From positions 1-25,079 of IMG/VR virus record IMGVR_UViG_3300020129_000199: a stretch of DNA of 25,079 bases, one strand, 5' to 3'. The position numbers and the translations under genes were made by a program. Below are positions 17,276 to 25,079 of the stretch, piece by piece. This stretch comes from a virus. The notes beneath the pieces are model-generated. The model searched no databases. It worked only from the letters and a program-made list of their open reading frames with translations, and was not told the origin of the DNA. Every line of letters begins with the position of its first letter. Within the stretch, counting starts at the first letter, position 1.

Positions 17276-17606
17276 TCATTCCAACAAGTCGCAGGCCACC
17301 GCGGAGCAGCGCGGACAGATGCGGATGGGCGCCTCGCCGGTGCCCGCGCCGGTGGAACAGGCAGGGCCGGTCGAATTGCAGGCGCCGCAATACCTGCCTG
17401 GCACGCTGCCGATCTATATCCTGCATTCGGATCCCGCCGCCGCCCGCGCCGCGGCCGAGGCCGCCGCGAAGGCGACGCCGCCACCGCCGCCGCAGCCGGC
17501 GATCGCCAACGTGGACGATCCGTCGCAGCCGCCGCACACGCCAACCCGCGCGCCGGGCTTGTTTGCGCCGGTCGCGCCTGACGCGCCGACGGAACGGCGC
17601 AAGTAG
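17268..17606 (+). CDS. Low-complexity Ala/Pro-rich hypothetical protein (112 aa)
   Basis: 112 residues dominated by Ala, Pro and Gln: AEQRGQMRMGASPVPAPVEQ, QYLPGTLPIYILHSDPAAAR, AAAEAAAKATPPPPPQPAIA. It is probably disordered, with one short ordered stretch (YLPGTLPIYILHSD). The strong Shine-Dalgarno AAAGGAAG supports real translation. It lies between head-module genes and may be a linker or accessory head protein. No family recognised. Confidence 0.6.
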   Translation: MSDHSNKSQATAEQRGQMRMGASPVPAPVEQAGPVELQAPQYLPGTLPIYILHSDPAAARAAAEAAAKATPPPPPQPAIANVDDPSQPPHTPTRAPGLFAPVAPDAPTERRK

Positions 17607-17612
17607 CTATCC

Positions 17613-18242
17613 ATGGCGTCACTGACCCAACTACAGACCGACGTGGCCGATTGGCTCAATCGTCAAGATATGGACGCGCGGATGGGCAGTTGGGTCAGGA
17701 TGGCGGAAACCGACATCGCCGAGTTGCTGCGCGCGCGCTGCATGGTCACGCAGGTTGTGCAGCCGATCGATGCGGCGCTGATCAGTCTGCCGGCGGATTT
17801 CCTCGAGATGGAGCAGCTGCAAGACCACGACACCGGCCGGCTGCTCTCGCTCGAGGACTATTGGACCGGGCCGAACGCGAATGACCCGTTGCCGGTGCGC
17901 GCGTGGCGCCTGGTCGGCAACTGCATCGAATTTTTACCGCACCCGATCGTTCCCAATCCGCCGGATCCGACCTGGCAGCCGCAACAGGTCGATATGACCT
18001 ATTATCAGCGGCCGCGGCCGTTGCTGGATCCGCAGGACACCAACCCGGTGCTCGAGACGCTGTATGGCGTCTACCTGTTCGCCACCCTGCGCTACGCCGC
18101 CAAATGGGCGCTCGATCCCGACCGCGCCCAGCAGGCCGAGGCGGATCTGACCGAGCAGATTTCGGCGGCCAACAAGTGGAAGGACAAGACCGACTATTCC
18201 GGGGCGCCGCTGCGGGCCGTCGTGCGGTCGTTTGGTTGGTGA
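17613..18242 (+). CDS. Head-tail adaptor (connector) protein
   Basis: 209 residues. The pattern is that of podoviral adaptors: an N-terminal helix MASLTQLQTDVADWLNRQDM, WVRMAETDIAELLRARCMVT (lateral helix), PIDAALISLPADFLEMEQLQ ('.....lP.Dfl....l'), a beta insert with FLPHPIVPNP and VDMTYYQRPRPL, then TLYGVYLFATLRYAAKWALD and a C-terminal helix with QAEADLTEQISAANKWKD. Such proteins (gp4-like of P22, 'phage adaptor') bind under the portal ring and join it to the tail. Start ATG 17613; the last base of its TGA starts the next gene's ATG. Confidence 0.8.
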   Translation: MASLTQLQTDVADWLNRQDMDARMGSWVRMAETDIAELLRARCMVTQVVQPIDAALISLPADFLEMEQLQDHDTGRLLSLEDYWTGPNANDPLPVRAWRLVGNCIEFLPHPIVPNPPDPTWQPQQVDMTYYQRPRPLLDPQDTNPVLETLYGVYLFATLRYAAKWALDPDRAQQAEADLTEQISAANKWKDKTDYSGAPLRAVVRSFGW

Positions 18243-18793
18243 TGGCACAGTTCCCGCTGGTCTGTTGGATGGGACTCTCCGTCGGTGGCGCGGAAATCCT
18301 CACCCCTGGCTATGTCCGCGAGCTCGCCCTGTTCGCCATCACGACGGACGGCGATACCGCGGCCAACCTCTATACCGTCGTGTGGCCGGTGGCCGTCCAC
18401 GATTGGGGCTCGCCTGACGCGGTGCAACTCTATGACACTGCGACCGGCGGCACCCTGCTCTGCACGATGGCGCCAACGGCGCCGGTGACGATCCGGCGCT
18501 ATGATCGCGTCCGCGTGCCGGCCGCGAGCTACGTCGTGGTGCCAACGCCGAAGATCCCGAGCCCCTACGGCGTCGGCAAATTCGGCATCGGCACTTATGC
18601 CACCGTGCGGCCCGATCCTTCGCTTTCGCCGGCCGGATCCGGCATCGGCATCGCATACAACACCGGCGGCTATAATGTCGGGCCCTACCAGATGCGCCAA
18701 TGGACCGTGCCGCTCGAGCTCACCTTCGGCCAGGTGTCGCATATCTGCGCGCCCGGTGTCTGGGCGCCGGCATTGCTCGAGGTAACGCCATGA
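18242..18793 (+). CDS. Tail or neck structural protein (183 aa), family unknown
   Basis: 183 residues: MAQFPLVCWMGLSVGGAEIL, TPGYVRELALFAITTDGDTA, ... YVVVPTPKIPSPYGVGKFGI, YATVRPDPSLSPAGSGIGIA, ending GVWAPALLEVTP. The first half resembles phage proteins with 'F.lc.g......ltpgy.R..v.f', and the second half is beta-rich and Gly-rich like tail or neck proteins. Position between the adaptor and fibres supports this. TGATG overlap on the left, ATGA overlap with the HNH gene on the right. Confidence 0.6.
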   Translation: MAQFPLVCWMGLSVGGAEILTPGYVRELALFAITTDGDTAANLYTVVWPVAVHDWGSPDAVQLYDTATGGTLLCTMAPTAPVTIRRYDRVRVPAASYVVVPTPKIPSPYGVGKFGIGTYATVRPDPSLSPAGSGIGIAYNTGGYNVGPYQMRQWTVPLELTFGQVSHICAPGVWAPALLEVTP

Positions 18794-19287
18794 GCGACAG
18801 CGGAATGATGTATACTGCCGAGATGGACAGAAGGGCAGCCGCGAACAGGGCAAGGGCGATCCCTTGGCAAGACCGAGTGATCCCCGAACCGAACTCTGGA
18901 TGCCTGTTGTGGGAGGGCGCAGCGACTGGCGCCGGCTATGGTGTAATTGGCCGCGACGGCAGACTGTTGCTCGTGCATCGTTTTGTCTGGGAAGAAACAT
19001 GCGGCCCTATTCCCAAAGGGATAGACGTTCTTCATCGCTGCGATGTTCCGCTGTGTTGTAACATCGACCATCTTTGGCTGGGCTCGGCTAGCGACAATGG
19101 CAGGGACATGGCGGCCAAGGGTCGCGCCCGTGGTGGCGGTCTTTATAACGCTGGCAAGCTGGAATGCGGGCGTGGCCATCCATTTGATGAGGCCAATACC
19201 CGCATCGACGCCGCTGGAAAACGCCAATGTCGTAAGTGCAACCTGATCAGGTGGCGTGCTGCGTATGCCCGAAAGCGGGGTGTATAA
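18790..19287 (+). CDS. HNH endonuclease, probably homing type
   Basis: 165 residues. The core is EPNSGCLLWEGAATGAGYGV, LLVHRFVWEETCG, VLHRCDVPLCCNIDHLWLGS and NGRDMAAKGR: the same HNH signature as the gene at 5344-5952, with H-RC-n-pLC-n-HL and a NxxDM motif. The C-terminal CGRGHPF then GKRQCRKCN forms a second zinc ribbon, common in phage homing endonucleases. The gene is noticeably less GC-rich than its neighbours and sits inside the tail module, both signs of a mobile gene. It joins by ATGA on the left and TAATG on the right. Confidence 0.85.
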   Translation: MSDSGMMYTAEMDRRAAANRARAIPWQDRVIPEPNSGCLLWEGAATGAGYGVIGRDGRLLLVHRFVWEETCGPIPKGIDVLHRCDVPLCCNIDHLWLGSASDNGRDMAAKGRARGGGLYNAGKLECGRGHPFDEANTRIDAAGKRQCRKCNLIRWRAAYARKRGV

Positions 19288-20849
19288 TGAGCGGCAGTGG
19301 AGATTATACCCTCACCCCCAACTTGAATTTATATAAACCTGTCTCCAATAAAGATGTCGGCGCGTGGGGCACGCACTGGAATCTGAATGCCGATACGATG
19401 GATAGCGCGCTGGCGACCAGCGGCAGTGGCGGGCTTTTCCTGCCCCTAAGCGGCGGCGCGATGGTCGGTCCCACCACATTCACCGGCACGGTGACATCTG
19501 GTGCCGCGTCGCCCGCGACGCCGCCGCTGCTGCAAACCACATGGAACGTCAATAACAGCGACGGCGCGGTGACGACTTATCAGTGCCAGACGGACAATCA
19601 GACATACATCAACAATCCAGTCGGGCAGAATATCTGGGCCAATCGCAACGAATTATTCTACCGCTCGCCCACCCCGACCAACACCCGCACCAGCTACATC
19701 GCCGCCACCTCGCACACTCTGGCGTTCACCGACCGAGGCACTGCCGCAGGCGCACCGCAGATTTGGGCGCATCTCATGGAGTGTTCGGATCACACCGGGC
19801 ATCCGTCCAGTGTCGGCGGGCAACTGCTGACGCTCGAAGTCGATATCGGGGCCGCCGGCCTGGATGACGCCAACAACCGCGCAGCAGTCGTGGTTGTGGG
19901 CGCCACGTATAACTACCCGACCAATGCATCGTCCGAGTTTACCAGCGGTATCTCGGTGAGCAGCGGAGACGCTGGCGCGACATTCAAAGACCAGCTGACA
20001 CTGGCAGGAAAGTTCAATCGGGCCGGCATCAACTTCACGCAGTCCACTTCGGTCGGCAACGCGCCCGCGATCTGGCTCAATACCGGACAATCGATTGCGT
20101 TCGACAACGCCGCGAACATGCAATTCCGCTGGTCGGCCGCGAACTCACGATATGAGTTTCAGTGGCTTGGCAGCCCCCATTGGAGCCTCAATCCGGCCGG
20201 CGATGTGACGGTCACCGGCACAGAGACGATAACGGGCAGCCTTACCGTTGGCGGCACGGTGTCCGGTGCTGGCTTCACTAGTCTGCTGGCATCACCACCA
20301 CCAATTGGTAGCACGGCCGCGGCAGCAGGCAGCTTCACGACACTGGCCGCAAGCGGAGCGGTCTCTGGGGCGGGCTTCTCGAATTACCTGGCGTCGCCGC
20401 CCGCAATCGGTGGCACCGCAGCGGCGGCTGGGACATTTACCACGTTGCGCGCCAATTACTGGCTTTTCGCCGCTTTCAATGTCGGGGCATCACTTGTTCC
20501 AGCTGCGGGAAACTATGGCGCGATAGCGTGGAATGTATCGAATGGTGGGGCCGAAACCTCCTACGTGAATTGCTATACTGGCGGTGCGGGTACCTCGCAC
20601 ACCTTCTGGCAACAGACCGGGGCCAGCACGTCAACACGGCTGATGGACATCGGGCCAACCGGCAACGTTACCCATTACGGCAGTGCAGGCATTAACGGCC
20701 CAACCGGCCCAACCTGGACCTCCGGCAGCGCCGCGCCCGCAGCAGTGGCACCTGTAGGCTCGCTCTATTCACGCGTCGGCGGGGCTGTGGGTGCGACGCT
20801 CTATGTGAGCCGCGGTGCCGGCACCTGGGCACCGGTGGCGGGAGTGTGA
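19287..20849 (+). CDS. Tail fibre protein (520 aa)
   Basis: 520 residues. The N-terminal anchor is YTLTPNLNLYKPVSNKDVGA then WGTHWNLNADTMDSAL (7-42), followed by LPLSGGAMVGPTTFTGTVTS, a beta-rich shaft, and a tandem repeat around residues 325-390: VSGAGFTSLLASPPPIGSTA then AAAGSFTTL, repeated as VSGAGFSNYLASPPAIGGTA then AAAGTFTTL. Such 'IGgT.AAaGtFTTL' units are common in phage fibres. The end APVGSLYSRVGGAVGATLYV then SRGAGTWAPVAGV is a typical fibre tip end. The start is ATG 19287, overlapping the HNH stop (TAATG). It probably recognises or carries the receptor-binding part. Confidence 0.8.
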   Translation: MSGSGDYTLTPNLNLYKPVSNKDVGAWGTHWNLNADTMDSALATSGSGGLFLPLSGGAMVGPTTFTGTVTSGAASPATPPLLQTTWNVNNSDGAVTTYQCQTDNQTYINNPVGQNIWANRNELFYRSPTPTNTRTSYIAATSHTLAFTDRGTAAGAPQIWAHLMECSDHTGHPSSVGGQLLTLEVDIGAAGLDDANNRAAVVVVGATYNYPTNASSEFTSGISVSSGDAGATFKDQLTLAGKFNRAGINFTQSTSVGNAPAIWLNTGQSIAFDNAANMQFRWSAANSRYEFQWLGSPHWSLNPAGDVTVTGTETITGSLTVGGTVSGAGFTSLLASPPPIGSTAAAAGSFTTLAASGAVSGAGFSNYLASPPAIGGTAAAAGTFTTLRANYWLFAAFNVGASLVPAAGNYGAIAWNVSNGGAETSYVNCYTGGAGTSHTFWQQTGASTSTRLMDIGPTGNVTHYGSAGINGPTGPTWTSGSAAPAAVAPVGSLYSRVGGAVGATLYVSRGAGTWAPVAGV

Positions 20850-20850
20850 C

Positions 20851-22848
20851 ATGAGCGACTACACCACCACGCCGAATCTTGGTCTTTATAAACCTACGTA
20901 CAATGCCGATGACGGCCAGTGGGGCGGACATTTGAACGCCAATGCCGACACGCTGGACACGTTGCTCGGCACTGGCCCGGCTGGGCGTTTCTTACCGTTG
21001 GCTGGCGGGACGATGCAGGGCTCGATCGACATGGGCGGTCACCTGATCACCGACAGCAACGCGCCGATCAATCCGCTCGATCTGGCGAACAAGTCTTATG
21101 TGGATACGCTCAGCATCATCGCCACGGGCAGCATCACGTCGCGCGCACTGACGGATCGCTTCGCTGACATCGCCAACGTGCTCGACTACGGCGCTGATCC
21201 GACAGGTGTTGCCGATAGTGCGCCGGCATTTCGGGCGGTGCTCGGCTCCAATCGGCGCATTGTCGTGCCGCCCGGCACGTATCTGTTCAACTCAACCACC
21301 GCCGCGCTGCCGCCGCCTTATGGGAACGTGATGCAGCAGGGCGTGCTGGTGCAGGGGTTCTCTAACTTCACCATCGAGGGCTACGGCGCGACCATCGCGA
21401 TGGGCAATAGCGTGAACCGCTCGAACGTGTTCACCTTCGAGGGGTGCCACTATTTCAGTGTGTCCGGCCTGACGATCAATGGCAACCGCACGGGCCTTAC
21501 CTCTAGCGACCCAAGCTGTGCTCTTATGGTGATGAGCAGCACGGGCTTTGTGTTTGAGGACATCCACCTGACGCCATGGTGGACCAACGCAATCGCCGGC
21601 GACTGGCTGGTGAACGGCACGTTCCGCAACATCATCTGCGATCGTGCGAACTTCGTGTTCGACATCGCCTATCTCAAGCAGGTGCTGATCGATAACTGCC
21701 GGGGCATCGGCACAAACGGCACAGGCGGCACTGGCGCAGCGAACGCAGGCGGTACCGGCTTCTCCTGCATCATCGACCCGCCGAACGCGGGGGCCAACAA
21801 CTCCGGCGTTGCCTTCACCGAGACCACCAACGTCACGGTGCGCGGCTGCGACTTTCAGAACTTCGGCACCGGCATCTACTTTCAGACCGGCACCTACCTG
21901 ACGATTGAAGGTAACTTCCTCCATGACAATCCCGGCGTAACCGCCGGCCCGACGCCTGGCGTGGGCATCAATATCAGCGGCTACACCAGCGGCGTCCAAT
22001 CGTCCTGCTATGCGATCATTGCCAACAATCAGATTGCCCACAACGGCGCGAATGTGGCCGGATACGGCATCTTTGTCGGATCAAGCGGCATCTCCGACAC
22101 GATCACCAGTCTGACGATCCGCAACAATACCATCGATAACAACACGGCAACCGGCATCGAGTGCGCGACGACGACGAACCTTGTCTCAGTGTCCGAGTTT
22201 GGCAACACGTTTACCGGCGGGGCACAGACGACACCGATCGGTCCCAACTTCGCCACGGTTGCGACGACCTTTGTGCGCTCGCCGATCCAGTTCAACGCCA
22301 ATCTGGCGATGAACAGCACAGCAACGGTCAGCACCGGTCCCCTCGCCGTGGCGAATGGCCTGCAGTTGCACATGCTGGACACCGGCGGATCGCCCGCGCT
22401 GCTGCGCGTGCAGTCAGACAACAATCTGGTGCTGGCGGGAACCGGCAGCGGCGGTGCTTCACGTAACCTGATGACCGCGGCGATGCGCAGCGATACGTCT
22501 GCGCTCACCTTCCCGGTGGCGGCGCAGTTCAACGGGGCGGTCACTGTTGCGGGGCTTGAGACCAATACCAGTGGGCGCATTCTGTCAAAGGCCGCTACCA
22601 ATTCATCCGTTGCTGTCAGTGACGGCACGACTGCGATCGGCATGTTCATCTCGGGCGGCGGCCTCGACTTCGGGCCGTGCAATAACACGACGGCCGCGCC
22701 GACTGCTGTTTGGGCTTCATTCGACACCAGCGGCAACTACTCGCCGCACCTGGTGGCTGCGGCATCCGACGCGGCTGCCGCGACGGCCGGCTGTCCGGTT
22801 GGCGGCCTCTATAACAACGCGGGAGTCGTGCATGTCAGGCTCGCCTGA
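20851..22848 (+). CDS. Tail fibre/tailspike with pectate-lyase-like beta-helix
   Basis: 665 residues. The same anchor as its neighbour (TTPNLGLYKPTYNADDGQWG then GHLNANADTLDTLL) is followed by FLPLAGGTMQGSIDMGGHLI and a parallel beta-helix entry, VLDYGADPTGVADSAPAFRA (about 111-130): the 'v.dyGA..dG.tddt.Af..a' motif of pectate-lyase-like tailspikes. VPPGTYLF comes next, then repeated strands such as FTIEGYGATIAMGN, FSVSGLTINGNRTG, NVTVRGCDFQNFGTGIYF, YLTIEGNFLHDN and SLTIRNNTIDNNTATGI. The C-terminus [18 protein letters not shown] is another known fibre end. It probably binds or cleaves a host surface polysaccharide; catalytic residues cannot be assigned by eye. Confidence 0.85.
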   Translation: MSDYTTTPNLGLYKPTYNADDGQWGGHLNANADTLDTLLGTGPAGRFLPLAGGTMQGSIDMGGHLITDSNAPINPLDLANKSYVDTLSIIATGSITSRALTDRFADIANVLDYGADPTGVADSAPAFRAVLGSNRRIVVPPGTYLFNSTTAALPPPYGNVMQQGVLVQGFSNFTIEGYGATIAMGNSVNRSNVFTFEGCHYFSVSGLTINGNRTGLTSSDPSCALMVMSSTGFVFEDIHLTPWWTNAIAGDWLVNGTFRNIICDRANFVFDIAYLKQVLIDNCRGIGTNGTGGTGAANAGGTGFSCIIDPPNAGANNSGVAFTETTNVTVRGCDFQNFGTGIYFQTGTYLTIEGNFLHDNPGVTAGPTPGVGINISGYTSGVQSSCYAIIANNQIAHNGANVAGYGIFVGSSGISDTITSLTIRNNTIDNNTATGIECATTTNLVSVSEFGNTFTGGAQTTPIGPNFATVATTFVRSPIQFNANLAMNSTATVSTGPLAVANGLQLHMLDTGGSPALLRVQSDNNLVLAGTGSGGASRNLMTAAMRSDTSALTFPVAAQFNGAVTVAGLETNTSGRILSKAATNSSVAVSDGTTAIGMFISGGGLDFGPCNNTTAAPTAVWASFDTSGNYSPHLVAAASDAAAATAGCPVGGLYNNAGVVHVRLA

Positions 22849-23077
22849 AATCCCACGCCACATGCCCATCGCTGTTACCCTCACCGCCGAGCAGTGGCAG
22901 GCCGTGATGCAGGTGCTGGGCGGCGGCCCCTATTCCGTGGTGGCGCCGCTGATCGGCCAGATACAGCAGCAGTGCATGCGCTACAGCGCGCCGCTTCCCG
23001 CGCACATGCCATTGCGGGTGCCAGGCGGCGCCAACGGCGAGGACCAACCCTGGACGGCGGATCGACCCGATGGCTGA
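22832..23077 (+). CDS. Small hypothetical tail-associated protein (81 aa)
   Basis: 81 residues: [49 protein letters not shown]. 'LT.eqWq.vl..L..gpy..vapLi..i..Q' resembles small phage proteins found next to fibre genes, maybe assembly helpers; unproven. Start ATG 22832 with GGGAG overlaps the fibre gene by 17 nt; the ATG at 22862 is an alternative. It overlaps the next gene by 8 nt. Confidence 0.65.
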   Translation: MSGSPEIPRHMPIAVTLTAEQWQAVMQVLGGGPYSVVAPLIGQIQQQCMRYSAPLPAHMPLRVPGGANGEDQPWTADRPDG

Positions 23078-23939
23078 TACTTACACGAGTAACTATCTGC
23101 TAACAAAACCGGAGGTTGGTGCCTCGCGCGATTCGTGGGGTGGGAAGGTTAATATCGATCTCGATACGATCGATACGATCTTAGCGGCGCTCATGCCGAT
23201 CGGCTGCATGGTGGACTTTACCGGCGCCTATGCACCCTCTGGCTGGCTCCTGGCCGACGGCTCGCTGCAATCGATCGCGACCTATCCCAAGCTGTTCGCC
23301 GTGCTCGGCGTCCGCTTCGGCGGCGACGGCACGACCAACTTCGCGCTGCCCGATACGCGCGCCCGCACGCTAATCGGCGCCGGGACGACCACCGACGAAT
23401 ATGGAACGTCGCTCACCTATACCCTTGCGCAGCGCGGCGGTTATGGGTGGATGACGATTGGCCAGCAAAATCTACCGAACTATGCGCTGTATGTCACCAC
23501 CGCGGGCGATCACGCGCATGTCGGCTGGACCGATTCACAGGGCGATCACACGCATTACGGCTGGACCGATACCCAGGGCAGCCACTATCACACGGTCTAT
23601 ACGCCCTACGGCTACGGCGGCGGCGGCGGTGCCGGTTCTTGGACCGCCACCGGTGTCGGCGGCTTCGGCGCCTATACCGACTATCAGGGCAGCCACACGC
23701 ACAACGTCGGGATGAATACCACGGGCGCGCATAGCCATAACGTCGGGATGACCACCACGGGCGGGCACGCCCATACCGTGATGCTGAATGGCGGTGTCGC
23801 CTATTTTGTCATCACCAACCCCTATCTGGCCACGACCAAAATCATCTTCGCCGGGCCGCCCGGCTTTACCGCGGCCTCGGGCGCCACCCCGAGCTCGCGC
23901 ACGGTGGTATCCTCGCCGTGGCGCGGTGGGCTGCACTGA
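23070..23939 (+). CDS. Tail collar fibre with metal-binding HxH repeats
   Basis: 289 residues. The N-terminal anchor [20 protein letters not shown] then [14 protein letters not shown] is shared in outline with the two fibres upstream. A phage tail-collar domain follows: [20 protein letters not shown] then [20 protein letters not shown] and [12 protein letters not shown] (about 52-103). Then six His-X-His motifs occur at residues 148, 160, 172, 209, 221 and 233 (HAH, HTH, HYH, HTH, HSH, HAH). Each triplet lies 12 residues apart, in a Gly/Thr-rich shaft. In short-tail-fibre proteins such as T4 gp12, HxH pairs from three chains hold iron along the trimer axis; a similar arrangement is likely here. 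Starts at ATG 23070; its stop overlaps the next start (TGATG). Confidence 0.85.
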   Translation: MADTYTSNYLLTKPEVGASRDSWGGKVNIDLDTIDTILAALMPIGCMVDFTGAYAPSGWLLADGSLQSIATYPKLFAVLGVRFGGDGTTNFALPDTRARTLIGAGTTTDEYGTSLTYTLAQRGGYGWMTIGQQNLPNYALYVTTAGDHAHVGWTDSQGDHTHYGWTDTQGSHYHTVYTPYGYGGGGGAGSWTATGVGGFGAYTDYQGSHTHNVGMNTTGAHSHNVGMTTTGGHAHTVMLNGGVAYFVITNPYLATTKIIFAGPPGFTAASGATPSSRTVVSSPWRGGLH

Positions 23940-25079
23940 TGGCACTGCGCCCGGTTTTCCCACCTGCCGGCGTCGTGCGCGGCGCCACGCCCGACGTGAT
24001 GGCGCAAAACTGGTGGGACATGAACCTGATGCGGTTTCGTGGCGGCCAACTGATTCCGATTGGCGGCTATGTGCAACTGAATGGCACCGCCGTTGATTCG
24101 CCGCCGCGTGACATGCTCACCTGGCACGCGAACCCGTTGGGTCGCTGGGCGGCGTTCGGCACCGATACCAAACTCTACGCCTACGCGTTCGATACCGCGA
24201 CGCTGTATGACATCACCCCAGCTGGCGTCGGCCCGCTGGACACGCCGGGGGCGCTACTAGGCTACGGCATCGGCGACTATGGTACCGACACCTATGGGAC
24301 GGCGCGCTCGGCCGACAACGTGGCGGCGGAAGATGCGTCGGGCAGCTTCGGCGATTGGTGGTCCTTGGCGCTGTTCGGCGCGGACTTGCTGGTGGTGCCG
24401 ACGCAGGACGGCAGCCTCTACCGCTGGTCTCCCACCACCCCCACCACGCCGGCGGCGCTGGTCGCTGGCGCGCCGACGCAGAACAGCGGTGTGATGGTCA
24501 CCGATGAACGGCATGTCGTTTTGATCGGCGCTGGCGGCGTGATGCGCGCCGTCGCCTGGTCAAGCCAGGAAGATCCCAACACCTGGACGCCCGACATCAC
24601 CAACACCGCCGGCGACCTGATGCTGGAAACCGAGGGCCGCCCGCTGCTGGCGCGGCGGGTGATCAGCGGCACTAACCTGATCTGGACCGACAATGACGTG
24701 CACGAATTGCGCTACGCCGGACAGCCGTATGTCTACGGGCTGCACAAGATCGCCTCGAATTGCGGGCTGATCGCGCCGCGTGCGGTGTCGTTCTGCGGCG
24801 CGGAAGTGGTCTGGATGGCGGTGCAGGGATTCTATCAATACATGGGCGGCAGCGTCACCGCGCGCAGCTGCGACGTACAGGATTGGCTGTTCTCGTTAAT
24901 CAACCGGGCGATGATCGGCCGCATCTTCGCCTACGGCAATGCCGAATTTCGCGAGCATTGGTTCTTCTGGCCGGACGAAGGCAGCGCCAGCGAGTGCAAT
25001 CGTTACGTGGCCGTAAATTATGCCGATCGCGGCGCGCCGTGGATCATCGGCGAGATGGCGCGCACCGCGGGCGACAACA
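23939..25079 (+). CDS. P22 gp10-like tail/DNA stabilisation protein, 5' part
   Basis: About 380 residues are visible; the 3' end lies beyond the window. Sequence: [99 protein letters not shown], then QEDPNTWTPDITNTAGDLM, VISGTNLIWTDNDVHELRYA, EVVWMAVQGFYQYMGGSVT, and YGNAEFREHWFFWPDEGSAS. It has the beta-propeller-like pattern of repeated 'W.....dg.lY.w' strands with 'ednp..W.pd..n.aG.l', as in podoviral stabilisation and tail-hub proteins. It would close the DNA exit channel under the adaptor. Start ATG 23939 overlaps the previous TGA. Confidence 0.75.
   Translation, partial: MALRPVFPPAGVVRGATPDVMAQNWWDMNLMRFRGGQLIPIGGYVQLNGTAVDSPPRDMLTWHANPLGRWAAFGTDTKLYAYAFDTATLYDITPAGVGPLDTPGALLGYGIGDYGTDTYGTARSADNVAAEDASGSFGDWWSLALFGADLLVVPTQDGSLYRWSPTTPTTPAALVAGAPTQNSGVMVTDERHVVLIGAGGVMRAVAWSSQEDPNTWTPDITNTAGDLMLETEGRPLLARRVISGTNLIWTDNDVHELRYAGQPYVYGLHKIASNCGLIAPRAVSFCGAEVVWMAVQGFYQYMGGSVTARSCDVQDWLFSLINRAMIGRIFAYGNAEFREHWFFWPDEGSASECNRYVAVNYADRGAPWIIGEMARTAGDN

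Noticed and set aside
1-25079. tRNA, rRNA, integrase and insertion-sequence genes
   Set aside because: I looked for cloverleaf-like stretches, tyrosine or serine recombinase motifs and terminal inverted repeats with transposases, and saw none.

Overview
This window is a piece of a tailed double-stranded DNA bacteriophage (or prophage) with high GC content. The host is probably an alphaproteobacterium: the base composition fits, and one phage protein carries a GcrA-like helix-turn-helix, a domain typical of alphaproteobacterial cell-cycle regulators. The host level is inference. No integrase, replication gene or tRNA is visible, so lifestyle is undetermined. The morphogenesis genes fit a podovirus-type particle: a P22-like portal, an SU10/DUF5309-type major capsid protein, a head-tail adaptor, a tail-collar fibre and a gp10-like stabilisation protein, with no tape measure or sheath in the window.

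Layout. (1) 1-271: the C-terminal part of a BPSL0067-family cell-wall hydrolase on the plus strand. (2) 274-2306: a leftward block of small genes, including two tiny single-TM proteins and an XRE-type regulator. (3) 2307-2476: a divergent control region. (4) 2477-3294: three small rightward genes closed by two tandem terminators. (5) 3295-4033: 739 bp without a gene, densely packed with 21-bp iterons, a 9-bp repeat family, a perfect 23-bp inverted repeat and an AT-rich tract. It looks like an origin, packaging or control locus. (6) 4034-25079: a nearly gapless rightward late operon. It runs from a TerS candidate through a zinc-finger/GcrA-like protein, HNH endonuclease, TerL, an interrupted large protein, small membrane proteins, portal, scaffold, small accessory genes, major capsid protein, head completion genes, a second HNH endonuclease, three tail-fibre-type genes and the start of a stabilisation protein. 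Most neighbours overlap by ATGA, TGATG or TAATG, implying translational coupling.

Most notable points. The half-site GCACGACA recurs four times, in two control regions only; one pair brackets a consensus promoter in front of the phage's own HTH regulator. Two genes are interrupted by in-frame stops with convincing coding on both sides (TAG at 1812-1814, TGA at 8112-8114). A small gene between scaffold and capsid has a C-terminal helix resembling the Acb2/Tad1-type cyclic-nucleotide sponges that block CBASS and Thoeris immunity. The capsid gene leader carries three repeated hairpins plus a strong 9-bp stem-loop. The collar fibre has six His-X-His motifs at exact 12-residue spacing.

All family assignments come from reading motifs by eye. 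No database search was run.
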